From: Kaistella pullorum
GTDB taxonomy: Bacteria > Bacteroidota > Bacteroidia > Flavobacteriales > Weeksellaceae
Direction of reading: 5' to 3'
Assembly: GCF_014837035.1 (NCBI RefSeq)
Contig: NZ_JACSPS010000002.1
Span: forward strand, 759,851 to 823,850
DNA: 64,000 bases
Shown: positions 27,407 through 34,463 of the stretch, piece after piece
Numbering within the stretch: position 1 is the stretch's first letter
How the letters are laid out: each line of letters begins with the position of its first letter
The notes under the pieces: model-generated
Told to the model about the DNA's origin: nothing
The model's input: the letters and a program-made list of their open reading frames with translations, nothing else
The model's database searches: none
Position numbers and translations under genes: made by a program

Positions 27407-28018
27407 TTATGCATTTTCCTCATAAGGCAAACGGTTCTGGATCGAACGTCCGAGCGAAATTTCGTCAGCATACTCCAGCTCATCGCCTACTGAGATTCCG
27501 CGCGCAATGGTTGAAAACTTCACATTCAGGTTCTTAAATTTGCGGAAAATATAATAAGAGGTGGTATCACCTTCCATCGTGGCGCTGAGCGCAAAGATAA
27601 GTTCTTTCGTACTGCCAGATTCGAGCTTGCGGCCGAGAGCCGAAATATTCAGCTGGTTGGGTCCCACACCTTCCATCGGGGAGATTTTGCCCCCCAACAC
27701 CAGGTACTTTCCGCGGTATTTTCCGGTATTCTCTATCGCAAGCACATCGCGTACATCTTCCACCACGCACAGCGTATCTTCGCTGCGTTTCGGATCAGAA
27801 CAAATCTCGCAGATTTCAGTATCCGAAAAGTTATAGCAATCCCGGCAATACTTAATGTCTGTCACAAGTTTTTTCAAAGAATCACCCAAGGCAATAGCTT
27901 GAGATTGCGGCTGCCGCAGAAGATGAAGCGCAAGCCTCAAAGCCGATTTTTTGCCAATTCCCGGCAACCCGGAAATCTCTTCTACTGCTTTCGCTAAAAC
28001 CTTACTCGGATAGTCCAT
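27407..28018 (-). CDS. recR: Recombination mediator RecR
   Basis: A protein of 203 residues, the standard length. Residues 6-30 form the helix-hairpin-helix ([14 protein letters not shown]), and the C4 zinc finger is at about 57-72 (CRDC, then CEIC). A Toprim domain follows ([12 protein letters not shown]), then the Walker B-like [14 protein letters not shown] end. It loads RecA on gapped DNA with RecF and RecO. Its reading direction is the same as the glycosyltransferases, with 18 bp between. A link between them is not functional as far as I can tell. Confidence 0.95.
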   Translation of the reverse strand: MDYPSKVLAKAVEEISGLPGIGKKSALRLALHLLRQPQSQAIALGDSLKKLVTDIKYCRDCYNFSDTEICEICSDPKRSEDTLCVVEDVRDVLAIENTGKYRGKYLVLGGKISPMEGVGPNQLNISALGRKLESGSTKELIFALSATMEGDTTSYYIFRKFKNLNVKFSTIARGISVGDELEYADEISLGRSIQNRLPYEENA

Positions 28019-28069
28019 TCCACAAAAATAAAATTTAATCCCTCACAGCACAAATTTCCCCTCTTTTAT

Positions 28070-28077
28070 TATCTTTG
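28070..28077 (+). promoter_or_regulatory. Candidate -7 box for the LURP-one-like gene
   Basis: TATCTTTG matches TAnnTTTG and lies 15 bp before the ATG at 28093. It contains the TTG that could be mistaken for a start at 28075. Confidence 0.4.
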
Positions 28078-28092
28078 AGGTTAATACTTTCT

Positions 28093-28698
28093 ATGGTACT
28101 TAAAAATCTCAACTATCCGCTGGATTTCAAGTTCAAAATCACCACCCTTTCCAGCGACTTCAACATTACCGACAACAACGGCAATTACGTGGCGTATGTG
28201 CGGCAGAAAATGTTCAAACTAAAAGAAGACGTGATCGTTTTCAGTGACGAACGGCGTGCGGAGGAGATGTTTCGCATCCAGGCAAATCAATGGATTGATT
28301 TTAATGCCTCCTACGCCATCACAGAACCTGGTTCAGGCAAGAAATTCGGGCGTATGGCACGGCGCGGAATGCGCTCCCTCTGGAAGTCTCAATATGACAT
28401 CTACGATGAAAACGATCAGACCAAATATCAGATCAATGAGGATAATGCGTGGATAAAAGTCATCGATGGCATCATCGGTGAGATTCCTGTCGTGGGCATG
28501 TTTTCAGGTTATTTCCTTAATCCGTCTTACACCGTAAAAGACAGCTCAGGTAAAGAATATTTCAGGCTCAAAAAGATGCCGTCACTGTTCGGGCGCCGCT
28601 TTCAGCTTGATCGGTTGATCGATATTGATGGTGAAGATGAATCGCTGGTAATCCTCAGCTTATTGATGATGGTACTTTTAGAAAGAAGCCGGGGCTAA
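28093..28698 (+). CDS. LURP-one/scramblase-like beta-barrel (Tubby-like) protein
   Basis: A protein of 201 residues from the ATG at 28093. The pattern of short beta-strands (FNITDNNGNYVAYVRQKM, YDIYDENDQTKYQINE, YTVKDSSGKEYFRL) resembles the LURP-one-related/phospholipid scramblase superfamily, which has a Tubby-like fold. It has no signal peptide. Function is unknown in bacteria. It lies 23 bp before a lipoprotein gene in the same direction. Confidence 0.6.
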   Translation: MVLKNLNYPLDFKFKITTLSSDFNITDNNGNYVAYVRQKMFKLKEDVIVFSDERRAEEMFRIQANQWIDFNASYAITEPGSGKKFGRMARRGMRSLWKSQYDIYDENDQTKYQINEDNAWIKVIDGIIGEIPVVGMFSGYFLNPSYTVKDSSGKEYFRLKKMPSLFGRRFQLDRLIDIDGEDESLVILSLLMMVLLERSRG

Positions 28699-28721
28699 AC
28701 TTTAAAAATTTAATTTCAAAA

Positions 28722-29228
28722 ATGAAGAATACCGTAAAAACAATTTTTTTTGGTTTGATTTTATTGCTAACTGCGCAATCCTGTTCGAAAGAACCTGCCG
28801 TGACAGAAAACACGACCACAGATAGTATCGCTGTCACAGCGCCCGTTCCTGCGGATTCCGTTGCAGCTATAAGCACCCTGAAACTCGATAAATTCGGGAT
28901 GCCGCCGCAGGTGGAAGGCTGTTCGTGCTATTTCAGCGATACGAAAGAGAATTTTGAAAACGAGCGGTATATCTATGTGGATGATTACGGAAACAGTGCG
29001 TACGTTCAGATTGCCGGTAAAATGATAAAAATTCCGATGGAAGAAGGCGATTTTGATCCTTCAAATTTCACTAAAACGATTGAAAACGGTGATTTTAAAG
29101 TAAAAATGACCGGAAAGAAACTGAGCGAGCAGGAAGAAGTGATGATGTTTAGCGGCCAAATGACCGTTGAAAATAAGAAAACAGGCGAGAAAACCTTGAG
29201 CCCAATCTACGGAGAATGTGGCTGCTAA
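28722..29228 (+). CDS. Cysteine-rich lipoprotein of unknown function
   Basis: A protein of 168 residues. The signal peptide ends in TAQSC, giving a lipoprotein at Cys21. A linker rich in Thr, Ala and Pro follows (25-50). The folded part has two close cysteine pairs: EGCSCYF (about 66-72) and the C-terminal GECGC. This could bind a metal or form two disulfides. I do not recognise a family. It starts 23 bp after the scramblase-like gene. Confidence 0.6.
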   Translation: MKNTVKTIFFGLILLLTAQSCSKEPAVTENTTTDSIAVTAPVPADSVAAISTLKLDKFGMPPQVEGCSCYFSDTKENFENERYIYVDDYGNSAYVQIAGKMIKIPMEEGDFDPSNFTKTIENGDFKVKMTGKKLSEQEEVMMFSGQMTVENKKTGEKTLSPIYGECGC

Positions 29229-29242
29229 TAACTTATTTTGAG

Positions 29243-29271
29243 TTTGAAGCCTTTTAATAATTGTAAATTTG
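29243..29271 (+). promoter_or_regulatory. Promoter of pepD
   Basis: TTTG at 29243-29246, a 17-bp spacer, and TAAATTTG at 29264-29271 fit the Bacteroidota sigma-ABfr promoter. The ATG is 18 bp after the -7 box. Confidence 0.5.
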
Positions 29272-29289
29272 ATTTAAATAAAAACCAAT

Positions 29290-30732
29290 ATGGATATCTC
29301 TCAAATAGAACCTAAAATCGTCTGGAAAAACTTTGCAGCATTGAATGCGGTTCCGAGACCTTCAAAAAAAGAAGAAAAAGTAATAGAATTTATAAAGAAT
29401 TTTGGTGAAAACCTGGGACTAGAAACCATGGTTGACGATGTAGGAAATGTGATCATCAAAAAACCTGCAACTGCGGGTATGGAAAATCGGAAAACAGTGA
29501 TCCTGCAATCTCACCTCGACATGGTTCACCAAAAAAATTCGGATATACAATTCGATTTTGAGAGCCAGGGAATCGAAATGGAAGTGGATGGTGACTGGCT
29601 GAAAGCAAAAGGAACCACGCTGGGTGCAGACAATGGCCTGGGTGTGGCGGCCATCATGAGTATTCTCGAAAGTAATGACATTGCACACCCTGACCTGGAA
29701 GCATTGTTCACGATCGACGAAGAAACCGGCATGACAGGCGCCATGGGTCTGAAACCCGGTCAGCTCCAGGGCGAAATTTTACTCAATCTGGATACCGAAG
29801 AAGATGACGAAATCGATATAGGCTGCGCCGGTGGTGTGGATGTAACGGCATCGCAAACCTATGACCTCACCGAATCTAAAGGACAGATTGTAAGAATTGA
29901 GATTAAAGGCCTGCAGGGCGGACATTCCGGCATGGACATCCATAAGGGTTTCGGAAATGCAAATGTGATTTTGGGCCGTTTGCTTTACACAGGAGTTGAA
30001 ATTCAGAATATCCAACTGATCGAAATAGACGGCGGCGGTCTGCGCAACGCGATTCCACGTGAAGCAGTAGCAATTCTCTCTGTCCGGAATTCAGCGGAGT
30101 TCATCGAAGGCGCCACTACGCTGAAAAATGCAATTCTGGAAGAATTCGCGGCCGTCGAAAAAGACCTTCACGTTAATATCGAAACTTATTCAAGTACTGA
30201 CAAAGCAATCAGTGAAAATGATTCGCGAATGATCATTTTAGCGCTGAAAGCTGCACATAACGGTGTTTTCCGGATGAGTCCGGACGTCGCGGATTTGGTG
30301 GAATCATCGAACAATATCGCACGTGTTGAGCTTAAGGATGGTAATTTAAGAATACTGAACCTTTCCCGCTCATCTGTAGAATCCACGAAGTTTGCAGTAG
30401 CGGAACAGCTTAAATCTGTCTTCGAACTGGCAGGTATGGAAGTGGAATTTAGCGGCTCTTATCCGGGTTGGAAACCAAGACCGGGTTCGGACATCGTAAA
30501 ACTGATGGAAAAACTTTACGAACGGGATTTCGGTGCAAAACCGCACGTCGTAGCTTGCCATGCAGGACTTGAGTGTGGCATCATCGGCGCCAACTATCCC
30601 GAAATGGAAATGGTGAGTTTCGGCCCGACAATCCGTGGTGCGCACTCGCCCGATGAAAGAGCGAACATACCTTCAGCACAGAAATTCTGGGCATTCCTGA
30701 AAGAAATTTTAAAGGAGATCCCAAAAAAATAA
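29290..30732 (+). CDS. pepD: Cytosolic aminoacyl-histidine dipeptidase (M20, PepD type)
   Basis: A metallopeptidase of 480 residues that cleaves Xaa-His and many other dipeptides. Zinc ligands of the M20C family are visible: His in QSHLDMVHQK (about residue 78), Asp in LGADNGLGV (about 115), the catalytic Glu pair in TIDEETGMTGA (about 144-145), Asp in LLNLDTEEDDE, and the last His in GPTIRGAHSPDE (about 458). It has no signal peptide, so it acts in the cytosol. The VOC gene follows after 33 bp. Confidence 0.94.
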   Translation: MDISQIEPKIVWKNFAALNAVPRPSKKEEKVIEFIKNFGENLGLETMVDDVGNVIIKKPATAGMENRKTVILQSHLDMVHQKNSDIQFDFESQGIEMEVDGDWLKAKGTTLGADNGLGVAAIMSILESNDIAHPDLEALFTIDEETGMTGAMGLKPGQLQGEILLNLDTEEDDEIDIGCAGGVDVTASQTYDLTESKGQIVRIEIKGLQGGHSGMDIHKGFGNANVILGRLLYTGVEIQNIQLIEIDGGGLRNAIPREAVAILSVRNSAEFIEGATTLKNAILEEFAAVEKDLHVNIETYSSTDKAISENDSRMIILALKAAHNGVFRMSPDVADLVESSNNIARVELKDGNLRILNLSRSSVESTKFAVAEQLKSVFELAGMEVEFSGSYPGWKPRPGSDIVKLMEKLYERDFGAKPHVVACHAGLECGIIGANYPEMEMVSFGPTIRGAHSPDERANIPSAQKFWAFLKEILKEIPKK

Positions 30733-30765
30733 TAAGTTTCTAAAGTCATTTTAAAAACACAAATC

Positions 30766-31266
30766 ATGTCAAACGGATATACACTTCCCGCGCAAACGCG
30801 CATTGGCCACATCCATCTGAAAGTGGCAGATCTACAACGTGCACTTGCATTTTACCGTGATCTGCTCGGGTTTGAAGTGACCACGTATTATGGTGACCAG
30901 GCAGTGTTTCTGTCCGCCGGCGGATATCACCATCATATTGGTCTGAACACGTGGCAAAGCAAAAATGAACCACCTGCCCCGCCGCATAGCGTAGGTTTGT
31001 ACCACACCGCAATCCTGTACCCTACAAGAAAGGATCTGGCGGCTATTTTCATGCGTCTGCGTGCGGCCGAATATCCGCTTACCGGCGCCAGCGACCACGG
31101 TGTTTCGGAGGCACTGTATCTGAATGATCCCGATGGAAACGGCGTGGAACTGTATTGGGACCGCCCGAAAGATTTGTGGGAATATGAATCCGACGGTAGT
31201 ATCATCATGTATACGCGGCCACTTGATTTACGGTCGCTCATCGGCGAACTGGACGCTGAAGATTAG
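30766..31266 (+). CDS. VOC (glyoxalase/extradiol dioxygenase) family protein
   Basis: A protein of 166 residues. The VOC repeat is clear: HIHLKVADLQRALAFYRDLL at the start (truncated here), GLYHTAILYP in the middle and LNDPDGNGVELYWD near the end. Metal ligands would be His20, His82-type and the Glu of VELYW. This layout is like the first half of CatE-type catechol 2,3-dioxygenases, which are nearly twice as long, so the substrate is uncertain. It may share a transcript with pepD. A terminator follows at 31286-31317. Confidence 0.8.
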   Translation: MSNGYTLPAQTRIGHIHLKVADLQRALAFYRDLLGFEVTTYYGDQAVFLSAGGYHHHIGLNTWQSKNEPPAPPHSVGLYHTAILYPTRKDLAAIFMRLRAAEYPLTGASDHGVSEALYLNDPDGNGVELYWDRPKDLWEYESDGSIIMYTRPLDLRSLIGELDAED

Positions 31267-31285
31267 GGCTGTTTGAATTATTTAT

Positions 31286-31317
31286 AAAAGCTGTTTCTCA
31301 AAAGGGAACAGCTTTTT
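31286..31317 (+). terminator. Intrinsic terminator after the VOC gene
   Basis: AAAAGCTGTT at 31286-31295 pairs with AACAGCTTTT at 31307-31316, extended inward by a few G-T and G-C pairs, then T residues. Confidence 0.7.
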
Positions 31318-31404
31318 ATTGAGCTTTTTTCAAATTAAAATTTTAATTAATTTTAAATAAATATTTGAAAATAAGTCAAGTACATTTAAATAAAAAATAA
31401 TGCA

Positions 31405-31941
31405 ATGACTCACGATGAATTTCTTAAAGTACTGGAAAACCGCTTCAACACGCATCCTGAACGGCGTAATGAACTCGATTGGAAAGCAATTGAGGAGAAA
31501 TTAAGGTCAAATCCGGAGAAAATTGAAATTTTATTAAAGATGGAGTCCTCAGGTGGTGAACCCGACGTCGTAAAAATCGATGAAAATTCTGGTGAGTTCA
31601 TCTTCATTGACTGTTCTACCGAAAGTCCCGGCGGACGCCGAAGTTTGTGTTATGACAGAGCTGCGCTTGAAAGAAGAAAGGAGAATAAACCAAAAAATAA
31701 CGTTTTGGATGCCGCGGCTGAAATCGGAATAGAATTGCTGGATGAAACAGATTACCGCTTCCTGCAAACCCTTGGACGCTTCGATAATAAGACATCGAGC
31801 TGGCTAAAAACGCCCGAAGACATCCGCAATCTTGGTGGCGCCATTTTCGGCGATTTCCGGTATGGAAACGTATTTATCTATCACAACGGTGCCGATTCTT
31901 ACTACGCCGCACGAGGCTTTCGCGGAAAATTGCGGGTTTAA
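31405..31941 (+). CDS. DUF4256 family protein
   Basis: A protein of 178 residues that matches DUF4256 over its length: the N-terminal FLKVLENRFNTHPERR, GGEPDVV, FIDCSTESPGGRRSLCYD (about 68-85), and the C-terminal GDFRYGNVFIYHNGADSYY segment (truncated in places here). It is soluble. Function is unknown in every organism I recall. It stands alone between terminators and the convergent ferredoxin gene. Confidence 0.75.
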   Translation: MTHDEFLKVLENRFNTHPERRNELDWKAIEEKLRSNPEKIEILLKMESSGGEPDVVKIDENSGEFIFIDCSTESPGGRRSLCYDRAALERRKENKPKNNVLDAAAEIGIELLDETDYRFLQTLGRFDNKTSSWLKTPEDIRNLGGAIFGDFRYGNVFIYHNGADSYYAARGFRGKLRV

Positions 31942-31963
31942 TTTCTAAACTCTATTGACCGAA

Positions 31964-32033
31964 CTCAAACAGTCAAAGACTCACATTCAATAAATCCAAA
32001 CTCTCAAACTCTCCCGCTCTCCAACACTCAAAC
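31964..32033. repeat. Short CTCAAAC direct repeats in an A/C/T-rich spacer
   Basis: CTCAAAC occurs three times (31964-31970, 32003-32009, 32027-32033), mixed with variants such as GTCAAAG and CTCACAT. The stretch has almost no G on the plus strand. It fills the gap between two convergent genes. Confidence 0.4.
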
Positions 32034-32034
32034 C

Positions 32035-32367
32035 CTACGGATATGGCGCGATCTGAACCTCCAATCCGTCAATCTGCTCCGTGATATGGATTTGGCAACT
32101 CAGGCGTGAATTAGGTTCTACATGGAAAGCTTCACTCAGCATTGCGTCTTCTTCAGCATCCATTTCCACCAGTTTTTCTGCGCCGTCGATCACGTAAACC
32201 TGACAGGACGCGCACATGGCCATTCCGCCGCAAACGCCGATAGTGCCTTCATCCGCCAGTTCATAAGAGCGGATAACTTCCATCAGATTCATCGACATGT
32301 CTGTGGGTGCAGCTATGTCGTGCGTTTCACCGTGTCGGTCTGTAATTTTTATATTAATATCCTGCAT
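32035..32367 (-). CDS. 2Fe-2S ferredoxin, adrenodoxin type
   Basis: A protein of 110 residues. The cluster ligands are the cysteines of CGGMAMCASCQVYV (C-x5-C-x2-C) and the last one in LSCQIHI (about residue 95), which is the adrenodoxin/Fdx spacing. It has a short C-terminus ending in IAPYP. It carries single electrons in the cytosol. The ferredoxin reductase gene lies 62 bp upstream on the same strand, so the pair probably forms an NADPH-ferredoxin chain. Confidence 0.9.
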   Translation of the reverse strand: MQDINIKITDRHGETHDIAAPTDMSMNLMEVIRSYELADEGTIGVCGGMAMCASCQVYVIDGAEKLVEMDAEEDAMLSEAFHVEPNSRLSCQIHITEQIDGLEVQIAPYP

Positions 32368-32429
32368 CGAAAAATTTTAATTTTTTGATTTTGAATTATT
32401 GATTGAGTTCAGTCACTGATTCCTTGGCT

Positions 32430-33482
32430 CTACTCAATCTTCTTCACCACGGCTTTTTCCGCTTCTTTCCGGCTACCGTCGAAACCGTCCACTCCGCTTA
32501 CAGTGGTATATTTAAGTACATATTTTTTACCCGGATTCAGCATATTGTAAACGCTTTGGCACATCAGCGTCGCCTCGTGGAAGCCGCAAAGGATCAGTTT
32601 GAGTTTTCCGGGATAGGTATTGATGTCTCCAATCGCGTACACACCCGGAATGTTCGTTTGGTAATCGAGCGCGTTGTTTACAACAATTGCATTCTTTTCT
32701 ATTTCAAGGCCCCAGTTGGCTAGGTCACCAAGTTTCGGTGTAAGACCGAACAGTGGAATAAAATAATCGGTTTCATGATCGAAATATTCGCCCTCTTTTT
32801 CAATCGTAATCGCAGAAACTTTACCGTCACCTTTGATTCCAACCACTTCTGCGGGCGTTATCAGGTTTATTTTACCTTCATTTTTTAACGCCTGCACTTT
32901 TTCTACAGAATCAAGCGCGCCACGGAATTCGTTGCGGCGGTGAATTAAAGTCACTTCATCAGCCACGTTAGCCAGAAAAATGCTCCAGTCAAGTGCAGAG
33001 TCACCACCACCTGCTATCACCACTTTTTTACCGCGGAAATGTTCGGGTTCTTTAATGAAATATTCCACACCCTTTTCCTCGTACTGGTCGATGTTCGAAA
33101 TCGTGGGTTTTCTTGGTTCGAAAGTACCCAATCCGCCTGCGATAGCCACTGCTTTTGCGTGATGAACAGTACCTTTGTTCGTTATTACTTCAAAAGTGCC
33201 GTCTTCAAGCTTTGTAAGTGTCTGTGCTGTTTCACCCAAAGTAAAACCAGGCTGAAACTGCTTGATCTGTTCCATCAGATTATCTACCAAATCCCCTGCG
33301 TTGATCGAGGGAAAACCTGGAATATCGAAAATAGGTTTCTTTGGGTAAAGTTCTGTAAGCTGACCGCCCGGCTGGGGCAGTGCATCAATAATGTGGCATT
33401 TCATCTTCAGCAAACCCGCTTCGAAAACTGCAAAAAGACCGGTCGGGCCGGCACCTATAATCAATATATCAGTAGAAATCAT
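32430..33482 (-). CDS. Ferredoxin-NADP reductase, thioredoxin-reductase-like type
   Basis: An FAD enzyme of 350 residues. The FAD-binding GAGPTGL is at residues 9-15, the NAD(P)-binding GGGDSAL at about 159-165, and the GDINTYPG segment near 295 holds the second FAD contact. It lacks the redox CxxC of thioredoxin reductase, having none in the region of 135-150, which is typical of the YumC-type ferredoxin/flavodoxin reductases. It would pass electrons from NADPH to the adjacent ferredoxin. Confidence 0.9.
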   Translation of the reverse strand: MISTDILIIGAGPTGLFAVFEAGLLKMKCHIIDALPQPGGQLTELYPKKPIFDIPGFPSINAGDLVDNLMEQIKQFQPGFTLGETAQTLTKLEDGTFEVITNKGTVHHAKAVAIAGGLGTFEPRKPTISNIDQYEEKGVEYFIKEPEHFRGKKVVIAGGGDSALDWSIFLANVADEVTLIHRRNEFRGALDSVEKVQALKNEGKINLITPAEVVGIKGDGKVSAITIEKEGEYFDHETDYFIPLFGLTPKLGDLANWGLEIEKNAIVVNNALDYQTNIPGVYAIGDINTYPGKLKLILCGFHEATLMCQSVYNMLNPGKKYVLKYTTVSGVDGFDGSRKEAEKAVVKKIE

Positions 33483-33580
33483 ATTTAAAATTTAGTTCGG
33501 CAAATTTAAGAAAAATAATAGAAAAGAGCCGGGCGACAAATATGGACATGTGCGTCAAAACGGCGTACCAGCCGATGTTT

Positions 33581-33588
33581 TATATTTG
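33581..33588 (+). promoter_or_regulatory. Candidate -7 box for the DUF3108 gene
   Basis: TATATTTG matches TAnnTTTG, 27 bp before the ATG at 33616. No clear -33 element. Confidence 0.4.
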
Positions 33589-33615
33589 TGGCAAATTATT
33601 TGCAAATCTATGTGC

Positions 33616-34383
33616 ATGAGAAATTTTTTTAGTTTGTGGGGCATCCTTTTTTTTGCCCTCGGGTTTTCCCAAAAATTAGATAATATTCAGTCCGGTGAGG
33701 TTTTAAACTATAGAATACATTACGGTTTACTTAATGCAGGTACAGCAACTCTTTCTGCCCAGAAAACCAATTACAAGGGCCAGCCGCATATTTATGTAAA
33801 AGGTTACGGACGTACTACAGGGGCTGTGCGAGCGTTCTTTAAGGTAGAAGACAACTACGAAAGTTACATCAATTACCGAACAGGTTTGCCCAGCTATTAC
33901 GTGCGGAATGTGCAGGAAGGCGGGTACACACAGCACTTGCAGACGGTTTTTAATCATGACAGCCAAACGCTGATTCTTACTGATAAGGAGAAAAATTCTT
34001 CGAGGAATATGAAATCTGTGAAAGGTGTACAGGACATGCTGTCAGCATTTTACTACTTAAGAAGCTTGGAACAGTCTGAATTAAAGGTCGGAAGCGTTAA
34101 AAAACTTAATGTATGGATTGATGACGAACTTTTCCCGTTTCAGGTGAAAGTGGTGGGAACCGAAAACATCAGGACGAAATTCGGTACCATCAACTGTCTG
34201 AAAATTGTTCCGCAGGTGATGAGTGGCCGGGTCTTTCGGGATAAGGAAGGCGTCACACTCTGGGTGAGCAACGACCGGAATTATGTACCGATAGCCATCA
34301 AAGCCGAACTGGCGGTGGGTTCGCTGAAAGCCAGTCTGGAATCCTACAAAAACGTAAAATATCCTCTGAAATTTGCGAAATAG
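33616..34383 (+). CDS. DUF3108 family exported protein
   Basis: A protein of 255 residues from the ATG at 33616. A longer GTG-started frame would include the -7 box and lacks sense. The signal peptide ends in GFSQ. The DUF3108 pattern is seen in SGEVLNYRIHYGLLNAGTATL (truncated here) and LPSYYVRNVQEGG, and the protein is beta-rich throughout. It probably lies in the periplasm. Function is unknown. It has its own terminator at 34402-34432. Confidence 0.8.
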   Translation: MRNFFSLWGILFFALGFSQKLDNIQSGEVLNYRIHYGLLNAGTATLSAQKTNYKGQPHIYVKGYGRTTGAVRAFFKVEDNYESYINYRTGLPSYYVRNVQEGGYTQHLQTVFNHDSQTLILTDKEKNSSRNMKSVKGVQDMLSAFYYLRSLEQSELKVGSVKKLNVWIDDELFPFQVKVVGTENIRTKFGTINCLKIVPQVMSGRVFRDKEGVTLWVSNDRNYVPIAIKAELAVGSLKASLESYKNVKYPLKFAK

Positions 34384-34401
34384 AAAATAATCCTTTTTAA
34401 T

Positions 34402-34433
34402 AAGCGCCTCATTGTAACAAAATGAGGCGCTTT
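34402..34433 (+). terminator. Strong hairpin between the DUF3108 and DUF5916 genes
   Basis: AAGCGCCTCATT (34402-34413) pairs perfectly with AATGAGGCGCTT (34421-34432) around a seven-base loop. Only three T follow, so termination is likely but not certain. Confidence 0.7.
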
Positions 34434-34463
34434 GCTGTCTTATACACAGCAAACTAAATTTCC

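Noticed and set aside
33550-33615. Longer DUF3108 start with GTG
   Set aside because: It includes the -7 box and adds residues without family likeness. The ATG at 33616 begins a typical signal peptide.
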